From: Megamerina dolium
Lineage: Eukaryota > Arthropoda > Insecta > Diptera > Megamerinidae
Length of the DNA stretch: 64,000 bases
NCBI GenBank assembly: GCA_963854835.1
Contig: OY978526.1
Coordinates: forward strand, 47,087,140-47,151,139
Direction: 5' to 3'
The notes under the pieces were generated by a model that did no database searches, was not told the origin of the DNA, and worked only from the letters and a program-made list of their open reading frames with translations. A program made the translations under genes and the position numbers. Shown piece after piece: positions 49,700-60,943 of this stretch (within the stretch, counting starts at the first letter, position 1; each line of letters begins with the position of its first letter).

Positions 49700-50043
49700 T
49701 ATCAAAGTGACATATACAAATACGAAAAAATTGTTAATAAATTTAAATATCGATGTCGTGGACGACTTTAACTTAAAAGTAAAATTTATAGCGATCCATT
49801 TGAATCTTTTTTTGGGCGAAAAGTCCATCAAAGTGATATATCGATTTGAAAAATCACGATTTTTAGCTGATCTTCATGGTTCATCACAGCCAACTGTAAG
49901 CAGAGCTGTGAGTTGTGAAAGATTTGTTTTCCTCTGTCACATATCATTAGACTTCCCTGTGGAGTGGACCAAATGAATGAAGCAAAACGTACTTTCTTCA
50001 TTATATTGCGCTTTCCAAGTGTTATAGGCGTTACTCATTCATA
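49700..50043 (+). pseudogene. PIF/Harbinger transposase fragment
   Basis: The plus strand reads EKSRFLADLHGSSQPTVSRA, V, a gap, then FPVEWTK, and after a frameshift NEAKRTFFIILRFPSVIGV. These follow the order of Harbinger transposases: DLHGxSQxTVSRAV (helix-turn-helix), a KFP segment, and EAKRxFxxIxxFPxVIGCIDGTHI. The protein is cut by the (TA)n tract exactly before the first catalytic Asp (CIDGT). It lies 38 bp outside the hAT target duplication. Confidence 0.65.
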
Positions 50044-50047
50044 TATT

Positions 50048-50049
<2 letters not shown>

Positions 50050-50130
<81 letters not shown>
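50050..50130. repeat. (TA)n microsatellite
   Basis: About 80 bp of TA with one AA interruption, between the Harbinger scrap and the LOA-like 3' end. Confidence 0.95.
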
Positions 50131-50131
<1 letters not shown>

Positions 50132-50134
50132 CCG

Positions 50135-53100
50135 AATCAGACCACTTATATGGGTCCCTTTTCGTCCCTCAAATCGTGTGTTAATTATTTGTTCGGTTGC
50201 AGAATTCTTCTACTTCCTTCCTCATAATAACACCACGCGTTCTTTCAAGCATGTCTTTGTGGGGTATGTTCTACATTTCGAGTTCATCAATAAATTGGCG
50301 ACCCAGTGTGGACATCCTCCTGCTTGCCAATGCAGGACACTGGCACACTATGTGCGCCGCTGTCTCTGCCTCTTCCATGCATAATCTCCAAATGTCAGCC
50401 TGAAATGTGGTATCTGAAACTGCATTGCCCAGTTATTAATGCAGTCAACCTGCTTAGAGTTAACCGTCCTAGACTTAGAGCCATCCCAGTGAATACTGTC
50501 CTTTAATAGCCTCAACGAAGCCTTTGCCTGTCTACAAATGGATAAGTTCTCTCATCTCGTGAAATGGAGTTCCTTTATCCACTCTTCGACCTTTGCCTTC
50601 ACCGTCCCGTTACTAAGAGCAAATACTGGTTCCGGTCCATAAAATTCAGCTTCAGATCCTTGTCTAGCCAATGCGTCTGCAGTTTCATTTTGTGTCCCTT
50701 CACCCACATAAGAGTAACCGCATTACTATGAGCACACCCGTTAAGTTTCAGAACACATTCGAGCGCAAACCTAGAATATACCGTAGATTGTTGCAGTCGC
50801 CTGACCACCGCCTGGTTATCGAGTGATAGCAAGATTTTCTTACTTTGCACCCTTCCATCCAGTAGATAATCTTGCGCATGCATTAGACCAAGCATTTCTG
50901 CTTGATAGACCGATACGTATCTTCCCAGATTCAGAGTGCATGCCAGTCCCAACTCTTTAGAGAAGATTCCAGCACCCGCTCTGCCATCCATTAATGAACC
51001 ATCTGTAAAAATACTGATGTCATTTTCCTCACATACATCATGTGTGAGGCCGTCTTCAATAAGTGTTCTGTGTGACTTTCCAGTCATCTTCAGCCTACTA
51101 TTCCTTCCATTGCCATTTGCGTCTCCTTTATACAGCTATATATCAGTGACAGGATGCTCCTGTGTCCTATCTGAGTGCCGAATCCATACCAATTATTGGT
51201 TGTCTTCAGGCGTAATGCTGTTAATGTCATCGACTTCATAATATGCAAGTCCAACGGCAGCAGCCCAATAAGGACTTCCAATACTTCTACTGGGGTCATC
51301 TGGATAGCTCCGGTAATCCCAATACAAGCAATTCTTTCACCCTATGTAACTTGTTTTTCGCGGTTTTTAGGGTGACCTTAGGCCACCAGACCACAGCTGC
51401 ATACGCTATTAAGGGCCTTACAATAGTTGTGTAGATCCAGTGCGCTGCTCTGGGAGTAATTCCCCACATGAGACCGAACACTCTCTTACACTGATGCTAT
51501 ACCCGCTTGCCCTTCTGGATCTTGTAATCGACGTGACTATTCCAAGTCAGCTTGTTATCCAGGATGACAACTAGATACTTTACTTCCTTGGAACGTTGAT
51601 GTTCGATCCAAAAAGGCTAAGAGGGTCTATTATTAGTCCAGTCCTCCTTTTAGTAAAGAGTAGTGTTTCCGACTTACTAGCATTTACAGAGAGATCTTGT
51701 TCCGTGCACCATCCTTCAACCATTTTGAGTGCAGCTCTCATGGTATCATAAATAGTGTACAGGAACTTACCGCTCACCGTTACCGCTATGTCATCTGCAT
51801 ACCCGATGGTGTGTATGCCTTTTGAGTCCAGAAGCTGAAGTAGGGAATCGACCGTGATATTCCAAAGGATGGGCGATAATACTCCTCCCTGTGGACACCC
51901 TTTGACTACCCTACCTCTGAGTCTGTAACTCCCATTTTGAAAGTTTATTGCCCTTTTCCTCAGCATGCTGTCCACCCACCTGGTTGGGCTGACTTCACGA
52001 GTAGCAAGGGCCATCCTTAGCTTTGTAACGCGTGCCTTTGTTTTCCAGCTGGGGTGACGCTCAGGCAGCCAGGGTAAACAAGAGGGCAGCGAAAAACTCT
52101 TGTTGTAGGAGGAAAACCGAATTACACACTTACTGTCAAATTGACAGTAATATTACCGACAATAGAGTGTTCGGCTCGGATGATAAACCTCTCGCGGTAC
52201 AATTCCTACTTTTATTATTCTTTTCGTTTATTTGGCTTTACAAAAATTAAGTATTTACAAAAAGAAAAGAGGCTTAGAAGTACAGAAGAATTGTTTTAAT
52301 GGAAATTTACAATTTAATGAAAAGGTGCTACAATTGAATTATTCCACTAAGGCTACAAATTTAAGAAACTATCCTATTCGTATCCTACGCAAGTAAGAGG
52401 GAGACAAGGAATGGGATGAAGGAGGAACCAGCGCTAGAGCTGGTTGCTCCTGGATTTGAAGTGGTTAAAGTGACTACTTTGGCAGAGCAGAAGGCTCGCA
52501 GTTGACTACCCGAAACTCCTGTATATGGGATCACTTTAGGGCAAGAACTCGTATTGTCGCGCACCGTATATGGTTCTGCTTCAATAGAGCACTCGTTGGT
52601 AATAATTCGCCCAACGGGTCGTTGTTGCAAAATATTTGGCAACAGAAGAAAGACGCTTCAATATTGATCCCAACTGGTCAAGCACATGTATATATGTCGC
52701 TTGTCCGATCATGTACGGAAGTCGCTTTTCTCGATTCACGTTGGTTCAGCATGAACATTATCTATTAAATGTATGCTAAACCAAACGAGAATTCTCTTAT
52801 CTGCTCTATGTGTTTGCCTTTATTTTGCTTGTGCTTTTACCTCTAATCAATTAACATACATTACATGTAAATTCAAATTAATTTATATCAATTAATTTAC
52901 ATCAACTGAATTAAGCACAAGCAAATATACACACTTAGTTGTAATGTGTTTTGGCGCAAGTGTTTCGTGGGTTCGTCCCACCACCTGACCTTGCTCACAT
53001 GTACGGGATCGATCCTGGATCGTGACATGATTTTTATTTTTATTATTTTTTATTATTTTTTTTATAAATATGTATGATGCCGAATATATCAATATTCGGT

Positions 53101-53925
53101 ATTTGTAACACGAATACGCGTGTTACAGCTTATCGAAACCAATCTTATCGAAGGCACCTTCTATATCTATAAAAGTATACATAGATATCCCTCCACAAAA
53201 CAGTTCCCTCTTCGCTACGCGATCGAGTTCGTGCAGGGCCGTTTCAGTGGATTTGCCAGCTCTGTACGCGTGCTGACACCTGCTCAGTGGTTTTGTCAGA
53301 TGCGTTGTCCTTACCATGTAGTCCGCCAGCACTCCCTCCATACATTTAAGCAGAAAGGAGGTCAAGCTAACCGGCCGGAAAGATTTAGCCTCTGAGTAGT
53401 CCCTTTTTCCCGGCTTTGGAAGAAAGACAACCTTAGTCTCTCTCCATTGAGTCGGGATATATCCTGTAGCCAGGCAAGTAGTAAATATTCCCAGAAGCCT
53501 GTCTACCAGAGCTTCTGCACCCCACTGAAGTAGGGCTGGAAATATCCCGCTGTTTTGAATGGAGAGAAACGCTTAATGGCGTTTATCACTCCATCTCTGG
53601 TGACTATTCTTTCAGCTTCCAATATTTCATTCCTGTTTGCACCCTTGTGGATGGCTTCGCAAGAATCTTCCGATCTAAAGCTTCCTGGAAAATGCACCTC
53701 CATTAGGTATTTCAGTGACTCTCCGATTGTCTCTGTAAAGGATCCATTCGTTTTGCGAATTAATCCCAATTTTGATATGATCCTCTGTAATCTACATACA
53801 TCGGTCATATCTTGCATATTTGAGCAGAATTCCCTTCACGTTTTCCTTTTACGGTTGCGTAGAGTCTTCTTTAGCCCCCTTTTCTTTGACTTGTAGTCGT
53901 CCCATGCGTTGGAAGATATTGGGTT
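50135..53925 (-). mobile_element. LOA-like LINE (RT + RNase H + zinc tail), decayed, split by a solo-LTR-like insert
   Basis: From the 5' side on the minus strand: SSNAWDDYKSKKRGLKKTL near 53900, then VTRDGVINAIKRFSPFKTAG, RCQHAYRAGKSTETALHEL and YTFIDIEGAFDKIGFDKL (RT motif A) to 53132; a 1.1-kb insert; MALATREVSPTRWVDSML, VKGCPQGGVLSPILWNITVD (motif B) and TIGYADDIAVTV (catalytic motif C) near 51800; VRPLIAYAAVVWWPKV near 51400; an RNase H domain at 51020-50690 (SIFTDGS, VYQAEM, LDNQA, WVKGH); and the Cys/His tail WRLCMEEAETAAHIVCQCPA ending near 50270. All domains are in order but frames shift repeatedly. The endonuclease is missing (5' truncation). Confidence 0.82.
52024..53127. mobile_element. 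Solo-LTR-like (or TIR) insertion of 1104 bp
   Basis: It interrupts the LOA-like RT codons exactly between FDKL and MALATREV. A 4-bp duplication GCTT (52020-52023, 53128-53131) flanks an element beginning TGTAACGCG and ending CGTGTTACA, i.e. TG..CA termini. The right end is itself a small palindrome (TGTAACACG..CGTGTTACA). No ORF, primer-binding site or polypurine tract is evident inside, consistent with a solo LTR. A non-autonomous DNA element with ~10-bp inverted termini is the alternative. Confidence 0.7.
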
Positions 53926-55229
53926 TTAATGATCAAAAGGTAATAGTTTATATTTAACGTTGTCTCAGACGAAAAGGGTAACCCGATTTCCAGTGGCAGA
54001 ACCAAGTACTCTAAACATATTGTACAATATATGAATATATACAAATTTTTTCTATTGTTTTATAGGATATCATAATATGTGACAGTCGCTTTGCAATATC
54101 TAAATATTTTTCCGAAAATATGCACCACAATAAATACATAAACACATAAGAACAATAATCTTCCATGTGACAACTCAACACCATTGTTCAATTATTAGAT
54201 ATTTGCACGACATCATGGAGATATTGATTGAATTCTGTATTGATATGCATTCATAGTGATATTTATATTGTCATACTTCTACGCTCGCAACAATATAAAG
54301 CTTCACTATTTTATTAACTAAAACAATATCTACGGCATATGACGTGACAGATAAAATTGGTTTCTATACATAAATCAAATTAATACCTACATATTGCCTG
54401 AATGGATATATTAAATTTAGTTTTACAATATGTATTTTTGAAATATGAAAAACATGTCAAAGAAATGTAATTCAAATCGATAGGAACACGTGATAATGAT
54501 ACTCATTGGATTCGATGATGATTGTCGATTGCATTGGTTGTATTTTCATCTAAATTAGTAATGATTGCATGTGTTTGAAAGTACTATAGTATTTCGGATT
54601 AATTGAACTTGAAATTAATTGGAAAAAAAAATTGGTTTTATTTAACTTGTTTTTGCTGGTACAAAGGTACATGCGCAACACTGACATACGACTTCTTTCA
54701 GTCGTAGATTTAGATTTAGATTTAGAAAAAATGCATGGCTGTCAAATGGTTTTTGCTGTTGTCGTAGTTGTGAATATATCCACCATGTCATATCTGACAC
54801 TCCCTAGATAAAGTTCAGTATATATCTGTCTTTTAAGCGATATATAGTATTTTATTTACAAAGGTTTACGTACATGTTACATTTACCAGCATTGGAAGAT
54901 ATAATTCGGGTTGTAATATACAATTCGAGATTATAGAAGAAAAAAACAAATATTTATAATTAATATATTCTTTTCCAAAATATTCCTTATGAAGAGTAAT
55001 ATAGTTTTGCATGTATTTTAATTAATTTTCAAAACATCTACTTTGAATGAATATCAACTGCTAAGCTTTTCAATTCTAGATAATTTCTTCTGAAACCTTA
55101 AAGTTCTATAAAAAGGAGTAAATATCAGGATATTGGATACGCAGTTTTATTACATTTGAACTATTGTTTAAAGTGATGATCTACTTTTCCATTTGTAACG
55201 AGAATTAAAGCCGAATATCAGAAGAGTAT
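53926..55229. other. Unassigned intergenic DNA
   Basis: AT-rich; a short TTTAGA repeat near 54708-54726; no gene recognised. Confidence 0.5.
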
Positions 55230-55535
55230 TATGGTGTATTATAAGCTGCTAGAACCGAGTGAAACCATTAAAAAGTACTTCGAAAATATCGCATGGGAAT
55301 CCTTACCCCACTCTCCGTATAGCCCAAACATTGCTCCTTCTGACTACCACTTGTTTCGATCAATGCATAATGCCTTGTCCGAATACGCTTCAAGTAAGTT
55401 AAAAGTATAAGTCGGTACATTCTTGATCTCAAAAGATGAGTGATTCTATTGAAGCGGAATTCATGTGCTCTCCCAAATATGGGAGCAACTTCCAGCTTCC
55501 GGAGAAAAATCTTGAATGAAGTATATTGAATTAAT
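55230..55535 (+). pseudogene. mariner-like transposase scrap with internal deletion
   Basis: The plus strand reads VYYKLLEPSETIKKYF, then ENIAWESLPHSPYSPNIAPS and DYHLFRSMHNALSEYASS, then frameshifted ..ISKDE..GI..L. The block GVIYYELL..SETI is joined directly to LETLKWEVLPHPPYSPDIAP-type sequence, so the stretch with the second catalytic Asp is deleted. The third catalytic position (APSDYHLFRSM) is kept. Confidence 0.8.
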
Positions 55536-55639
55536 TTTTTAAAATAAAGCCTAAAAGTCAGATAAGAATCCTAAACAATATACTTGCGCACAAAATAATA
55601 CGTAGGCTTAGGATAAAGGGTGATATTAAGATTAATAAA

Positions 55640-55905
55640 ATTGAAAGCACGCACTAACGGCTGGTAAAGAAACGTTTACTGATGAAACAAAAATTTTCGT
55701 CTGGAAAAATCACAAATTTATCTTAGTCGTGGATTACCTTAGCGAAAGCTGTACTAAAGTCGATGTAAACTACACCAGGCCACGAGAAAAAGCCTTGATT
55801 ACACTACTTGAAAATTCTAGTAGATTAGATACTGCGAATTTTCTTTTCCAAAAACCATGTTGGCGTAACTTTATTTGAGAAAACTAGTTGCAAAATCATA
55901 ATGGC
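55640..55905 (-). pseudogene. LINE RT scrap (CR1/jockey-like finger and motif A)
   Basis: The minus strand shows a degraded ..GF-K--F-VSNLLEFSSSV, then IKAFSRGL and, after a frameshift, VVYIDFSTAFAKVIHD, resembling HGFRxGRSTVTNLLEFxxxVxxAL and VVYxDFSKAFDKVxH. The AFD Asp is Ala. Not closely related to the RTE, LOA or jockey copies in this window. Confidence 0.55.
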
Positions 55906-56179
55906 GTTGGGCTGTACTTCGAAAACGTTACATGTCGACATTGAAACATTATTAAAAAGTGGAAAAGTGAAATTAGGAATTATTTCTTCCAGCTATTATG
56001 GAAATTTCCAAGACGAAGTAGGGATTGAAAATATCAGCTAACTGTAAAAATATGAAATGAACGCAAGATTTAAGAATGCACGAATGTAATCTTGTTAGTT
56101 ACTGGTAAATACGACATTTTAAAAGTTTTAGGATTACGCAGAACTTCTGAATTTATTTCTGATTTTGTTTGTTTATTTA

Positions 56180-56733
56180 CATTCTGTCAAATAAGTATCC
56201 GGAAATTCTCATTTTTAATTTTCCCTCTGAGAATATTTCAAAAAAAAATTTTTCCCAGGTTGGCACAACTGTCAGCCACTATTCTGTGAATTTTTATTGC
56301 TATGTGTCATTTAGTTTGGTTATGGCGTCATTAGGAACAAGTCAACCTTTTGTGTGCGTTGCGATTTCTTCTCGCCCCTCTTTGAACGATTTATACCAAT
56401 CGTAAACTTGAGTTTTCGACATGGTTAAATCACCAAATGTTTTTTTTTTCAACATTTCCAACGTTTTGGCACAAGAAATTTCGTTTGAAACACAAAATTT
56501 CACACAAACTCTTTGTTCGATATTTTTATCCATAGTAAAAATCGCAACGCTCACAAAAGGTTGACTTGTTCCTAATGACGCCGTAACCAAACTAAATGAC
56601 ACATAGCAATAAAAATTCACAGAATAGTGGCTGATAGTTGTGCCAACCTGGGAAAAATTTTTTTTTGAAATATTCTCAGAGGGAAAATTAAAAATGAGAA
56701 TTTCCAATTTCCGGGTACTTATTTGACAGAATG
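56180..56733 (-). mobile_element. Palindromic mariner derivative encoding only the N-terminal DNA-binding region
   Basis: Long inverted arms (56180-56367 and 56538-56733, about 95% alike) start CATTCTGTCAAATAAGTA and are bounded by TA (56178-56179, 56734-56735). The loop carries, on the minus strand from an ATG at 56533, MDKNIEQRVCVKFCVSNEIS, then TFGDLTMSKTQVYDWYKSFK, the first helix-turn-helix of a mariner-type transposase, which then runs into the opposite arm. The right arm is therefore the natural 5' end plus 5' UTR, and the left arm an inverted duplicate of it. No catalytic domain remains. Confidence 0.85.
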
Positions 56734-57128
56734 TATTTTAAAATACAGCAAAAATGTCCGATATATCCTGATATTCACCAGATACACAATCATTCTATCT
56801 TATTGATGAAGAGAACTCAGATTCTTTACGTTATACAATCATGAAATAATCGTTGAAATACAATATTTTGAATTCAAAGATAGGCATTTACTACTTAGAG
56901 GAGTGTATCTGTAAGTCCCTAGGAGACCAAACGTGTCCCTCATTTTATGAGTTGTGCTGTTTAGAAATACGAGTATATTCTTCCGATGCTTCGATCATCG
57001 GTTGTTATGCCTACGTAAGAAGAAGAAGAAGAAGAAGAAACAATTATAGAGGATAATCCTTAATAATAATAATAATGTCGATATCCACTCATCAAAATTT
57101 GAGTTGAAAACGGATCGGTCGACTTCAG

Positions 57129-57298
57129 ATAGCTGTGAAGCTTAATAGTTAGTGCGGTGGCTTTCTGATCTGTAAGACTTGGGTTCTATTCCCAGCTGAA
57201 GTACAATTCTTTCTTCGGGCAATAACTATTTGCCATGAAAAAGCTTATAAAAGAGCTCTGTAACAAAGCTCAGAAAAAGTGATATCACAACGGTGCAC
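57129..57298 (+). repeat. tRNA-derived SINE, copy S6 (3'-truncated)
   Basis: Head GAAGCTTAATAGTTAGTG..GGCTTTCTGATCTGTAAG..GGGTTCTATTCCC, a body to AAAAGTGATATCACAACGG, then it stops. Confidence 0.8.
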
Positions 57299-58742
57299 TA
57301 CAGCAGAGTTAATTACCGTACGATTCACCATGTCTTTCACTACTTGTCTCTTTGTCAGTTTCGCATTAATCTGAGCATGCTAAGATTTTCAGGGGTTTAG
57401 AGAATTTAATTTATAAATATTAATAAGTTCTTTCTTTTGATAAAATTACATAAAATTAGGCATCCACATGCATAAACACCTGCTTAGCATATTAAATATT
57501 AGTTAGAACCCTCAAAACCTACTTAATTAAAATAAGCCAATTTCCTCGCCATCAACATGCGGTTTGTCAAGTGCACTCATTTGCGGTCGACGTGATGTGA
57601 TGGCGGTGGTGAGACACACTAGGACGCGTATATATATATATAGAGCGACTACAAATATGTTTGTTAGAATTAAGCACTATGTTTATTATAAACAAGGAAA
57701 AAATATCAGCACAAAAATGATTCAAAAAGGTACCTACTCATGCTCTAGGCATTAATTAATTTACATAAGTTACAAACTGACACAGTGGGAAGATTGGGAG
57801 AATCAGCGACAGCGTATAAATATGGCAAACACGCACACATTTCAAAAATGCTGTCTACAATCAGAAAGGAGCAGTATACTCATGAATGAAATTAGAAAGT
57901 GTCAACAACATTTACAGTGGTGGCAATGGTAGTTTGTATTGTTCGTATTGTTGACAATACTGCTGGTTGGTCTTTCTATTTCTTTTTTTTTTTTTCCCCA
58001 GCATTCTATGTATTACTATTTTAATTTTATGCATGAAGCGTTAACGCACAAGTTCTTATAATGGACTGAATTTCGCTGCAGTGTCCTCATTTCCCCATTT
58101 CATTCTCTCCAGCCGCTCATTAAATTGTTGAAATGTTGAGAAATGTTCACTAAATGCCGCATACGGGAATGAAGCTATGACAAAGTGACAACACAATACA
58201 ACACAATACCGTTGCATATACGTACAAAAATATACTACTTACTGTAGTATGTATTCTCATATCAAAGAAATGCTTACATATAATTTATTAAGCAAATATG
58301 TAAATTCGTTTTGAAGTGCAGAGAAAACAAAAACAAAACGATACAGCAGAAAAAGAAGCACTTGAAAGGCAATGCTTACAGTAATGATATAATATGTAGA
58401 ACGTTCTTTTTGTTCTTGTACCTAAGATGTTTGATATCGTTTTGACAAAATTACAATAAAAATGATTATATTAAATTACGAGAATTACAGCAAGCGTTTA
58501 AATTACAAGTACTTTTTTCCTACACTGTTACACTTTCAAATGGTGTTAAGTAGTGAACGCCTCACATCGTTAATAAAGTGTAGTATGTGTAGCCTCACAA
58601 ATTGTAGCACCCTTTGCCGTCGTGGTGGCACTCACTTATACGACATGAGTGACGACAGAATTGTTTGTAAAAATATCAAGTTCAAGACACTCCACTTGCA
58701 AAAGAGTAGTTTACATATTATAGAATTTTTTTTGTTTTAATA
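57299..58742. other. Unassigned intergenic DNA
   Basis: A short (TA)n at 57629-57643 and a T-run at 57980-57995. An open frame at 58462-58740 with clustered Cys is not assignable. Confidence 0.45.
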
Positions 58743-59215
58743 GAAGATGGTAATGTTGGAGCGGGAATTGTAGGGCCAAATTTCCGGAAGGCAATTGCTA
58801 TCTGTTAGAGAATGTCTACGTAGGGGCACTCGAGAAACCAACATATGCATCTTTCAGAGAGTCAGGCAGCTCTAAAATCACTAATGACTTGCTCGTTTCA
58901 ATCTAAGTTGGTCTGGGAATGCTTCGAACTCATCAATACCTTAGCAAAGGGGAACTCTGTGACTCTAATATGGGTTCCGGGACACAAGGGGCATGCAGGA
59001 AATGAAATGACAGATTCACTAGCCAAAAAGGGCGCAGACACTCCTTTCATAGGACCAGAACCCTTCTGCGGGGTAAACAGTAGCTTAATAAACAACTTAA
59101 TATGTGAAGAGGAAAAAAGTAGTCTAACCGATTACTGGAGAGCCCAAACAGGCATGCGGCAGTCGAAAAGATTCATTGACCCTGAACACATTAAGGTAGA
59201 TGCTATCTTGAGCCT
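58743..59215 (+). pseudogene. LOA-like LINE, RNase H to tail (left part, split by jockey)
   Basis: Degraded EDGNVGAGIVGPNFRKAIAI, then an open reading of LSESQAALKSL, NSVTLIWVPGHKGHAGNEMT, DSLAKKGADTPF and GPEPFCGV..FIDPEHIKVDAILSL: the second half of an RNase H domain (S/DSQAAL, WVPGHxG..GNExAD) and the linker to the Cys/His tail. The frame continues after the jockey insertion at 63750. The first catalytic Asp region and RT are missing. It shares the layout of 33806-34266. Confidence 0.85.
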
Positions 59216-59329
59216 TGAGCCTTGAGTTTCGCGAAAGTCACCAATAAGAGTGGACGTCTTTCTTTTGATTTTTAGAAAAAAAAAAACAAATAAAATAATA
59301 ATATAATTTGCAAACATTTTGTTTATAGT

Positions 59330-60943
59330 ATGAGTGTTCAGCGCTCTCCTCTCCGGCAACGGCAATCTCCTGTTAACGTGTGTGTAAACAATAATTTGCA
59401 ATCACCCGCGCAAACCCCTCCGATAAGTGCATTATCAAATAAAACAGTTGATACACACTGCACAAGTGAAAGTAACAGTGCAAATCTTTTGCCTGCATAT
59501 ATTAAAAATTCATCAAATTTTGCAACAACAATAAATACAGACAAAAAAAATAATTTGTTCTATCGTGATATACTATCTCCCTCTATACCGTGGAGTGTTC
59601 AATGTGCTTCTCCTGCTGTAACACCAACAGCTACAACATCAAAGCAATCAAATAACGGCCCTTCTACTGAAGTGCATGACCCAGTAGTTAAAGCAACTAG
59701 TGCGATGACTAATAAAGAACCAGTTGCTGTTCAAACTGGTATTGATCGCTACATTACTGTAGTAAAGCGAAAAAGAAGTCCGCAAAATTCAAAACAAATG
59801 AATTCAACAAAAATTCAAAAGCAGAACACTGTCCCTATTAGTTCGGAAAATAGATACGCTCTGCTTTCAGGTGATGAAAGTGACGAAAATATTATCTCCA
59901 AGAAAAATTTCAAACCCCCACCCATTTTCTTAAGAGAACGCAACTCAGATAAGTTGATTTCTAGAATTACAAGTCTTATAGGACCAAAGAATTTCCATGT
60001 TGTTCCTATTCGCAAAGGCCAAATTGAGGAAACAAAAGTGCAAATCTACAGCGAAACTCATTATCGCAAAGTAATAGCGGAATTTGATGCTGTAAAAAAG
60101 AATTACTACACATATCAGCTAAAAAGTAGTAAGGGCTTAATCGTTGTACTCAAAGGCGTCGAACCCAACGTTGATATTAACGAAATCAAACTTGCCCTTC
60201 AGGAAGAAGGGTTTCAAGCCAAAACAGTATTCAACATTCTCAACAAGAGCAATATACCTCAACCGTTATATCGTATTGAGCTTCAGCCTGAAACAAAACC
60301 CCTAAAAAAAGGTGAGGTACACCCCATATATAAAATTCGATATTTATTGCATCGCAAAATCACAATCGAAGAACCCCATAAGAGAACTGGACCTCCTCAG
60401 TGCAGCAACTGCCAAGAATATGGACATACTAAGACATATTGTACCCTGCCAGCTGTTTGTGTGATTTGTGGAGATCTCCATAAATCAAACATATGCCCAA
60501 AATCTAAAGGCGATGCTAGCATGAAAAAATGCAGCAATTGTGGAGGTAATCACACTGCAAATTATAGAGGTTGCCCAGTATATGCAACCCTAAAGCTAAA
60601 TTTCTCCGCTAACAATCAACCTCTAAAACCAGTTGAGCAAACTCAGATAGCCAACTCAAGTAAGAGACAAAATATTGATGCAACACAATTCTTCTCTGCA
60701 ATCCCAAACAAGAATCAAACCAATTCATACGCTAGCGTGTTAAAACAAAACCTACACCAACAAAGTAACGTAAATAATGAGCAGAAACACTCACTGCCAA
60801 CCCAACAGCCAAGTACTCTTGAACATTTGCTTCAAACATTAATTCAGAATATGAACCAATTCATGAACTCAATGCAAACAATGATGCAAGAAATGATGAA
60901 AAATCAATCGATGTTACTCCAAACATTGCTATCCAGACCATGA
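59330..60943 (+). CDS. Jockey-clade ORF1 (gag-like RNA-binding protein)
   Basis: A 537-aa protein. The N-terminal ~190 residues are low-complexity (Ser/Thr/Asn/Gln-rich). Residues ~200-350 match the region upstream of jockey gag knuckles (KGLIVVLKGVEPNVDINEIK, then LYRIELQPETK). Three zinc knuckles follow at about 358-415: CSNCQEYGHTKTYC, CVICGDLHKSNIC and CSNCGGNHTANYRGC. The C-terminus is Gln/Met-rich and helical in appearance (LEHLLQTLIQNMNQFMNSMQ), possibly self-associating. In this family ORF1 coats element RNA and forms the RNP used for target-primed reverse transcription. The start is the first ATG after the 5' UTR. ORF1's TGA overlaps the ORF2 ATG in ATGA (60940-60943), suggesting reinitiation. 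Confidence 0.93.
   Translation: MSVQRSPLRQRQSPVNVCVNNNLQSPAQTPPISALSNKTVDTHCTSESNSANLLPAYIKNSSNFATTINTDKKNNLFYRDILSPSIPWSVQCASPAVTPTATTSKQSNNGPSTEVHDPVVKATSAMTNKEPVAVQTGIDRYITVVKRKRSPQNSKQMNSTKIQKQNTVPISSENRYALLSGDESDENIISKKNFKPPPIFLRERNSDKLISRITSLIGPKNFHVVPIRKGQIEETKVQIYSETHYRKVIAEFDAVKKNYYTYQLKSSKGLIVVLKGVEPNVDINEIKLALQEEGFQAKTVFNILNKSNIPQPLYRIELQPETKPLKKGEVHPIYKIRYLLHRKITIEEPHKRTGPPQCSNCQEYGHTKTYCTLPAVCVICGDLHKSNICPKSKGDASMKKCSNCGGNHTANYRGCPVYATLKLNFSANNQPLKPVEQTQIANSSKRQNIDATQFFSAIPNKNQTNSYASVLKQNLHQQSNVNNEQKHSLPTQQPSTLEHLLQTLIQNMNQFMNSMQTMMQEMMKNQSMLLQTLLSRP

Noticed and set aside
58462..58740. 92-codon frame with several Cys residues
   Set aside because: Cys spacing fits no finger family I know, and the flanks are AT-rich with no splice signals I trust.
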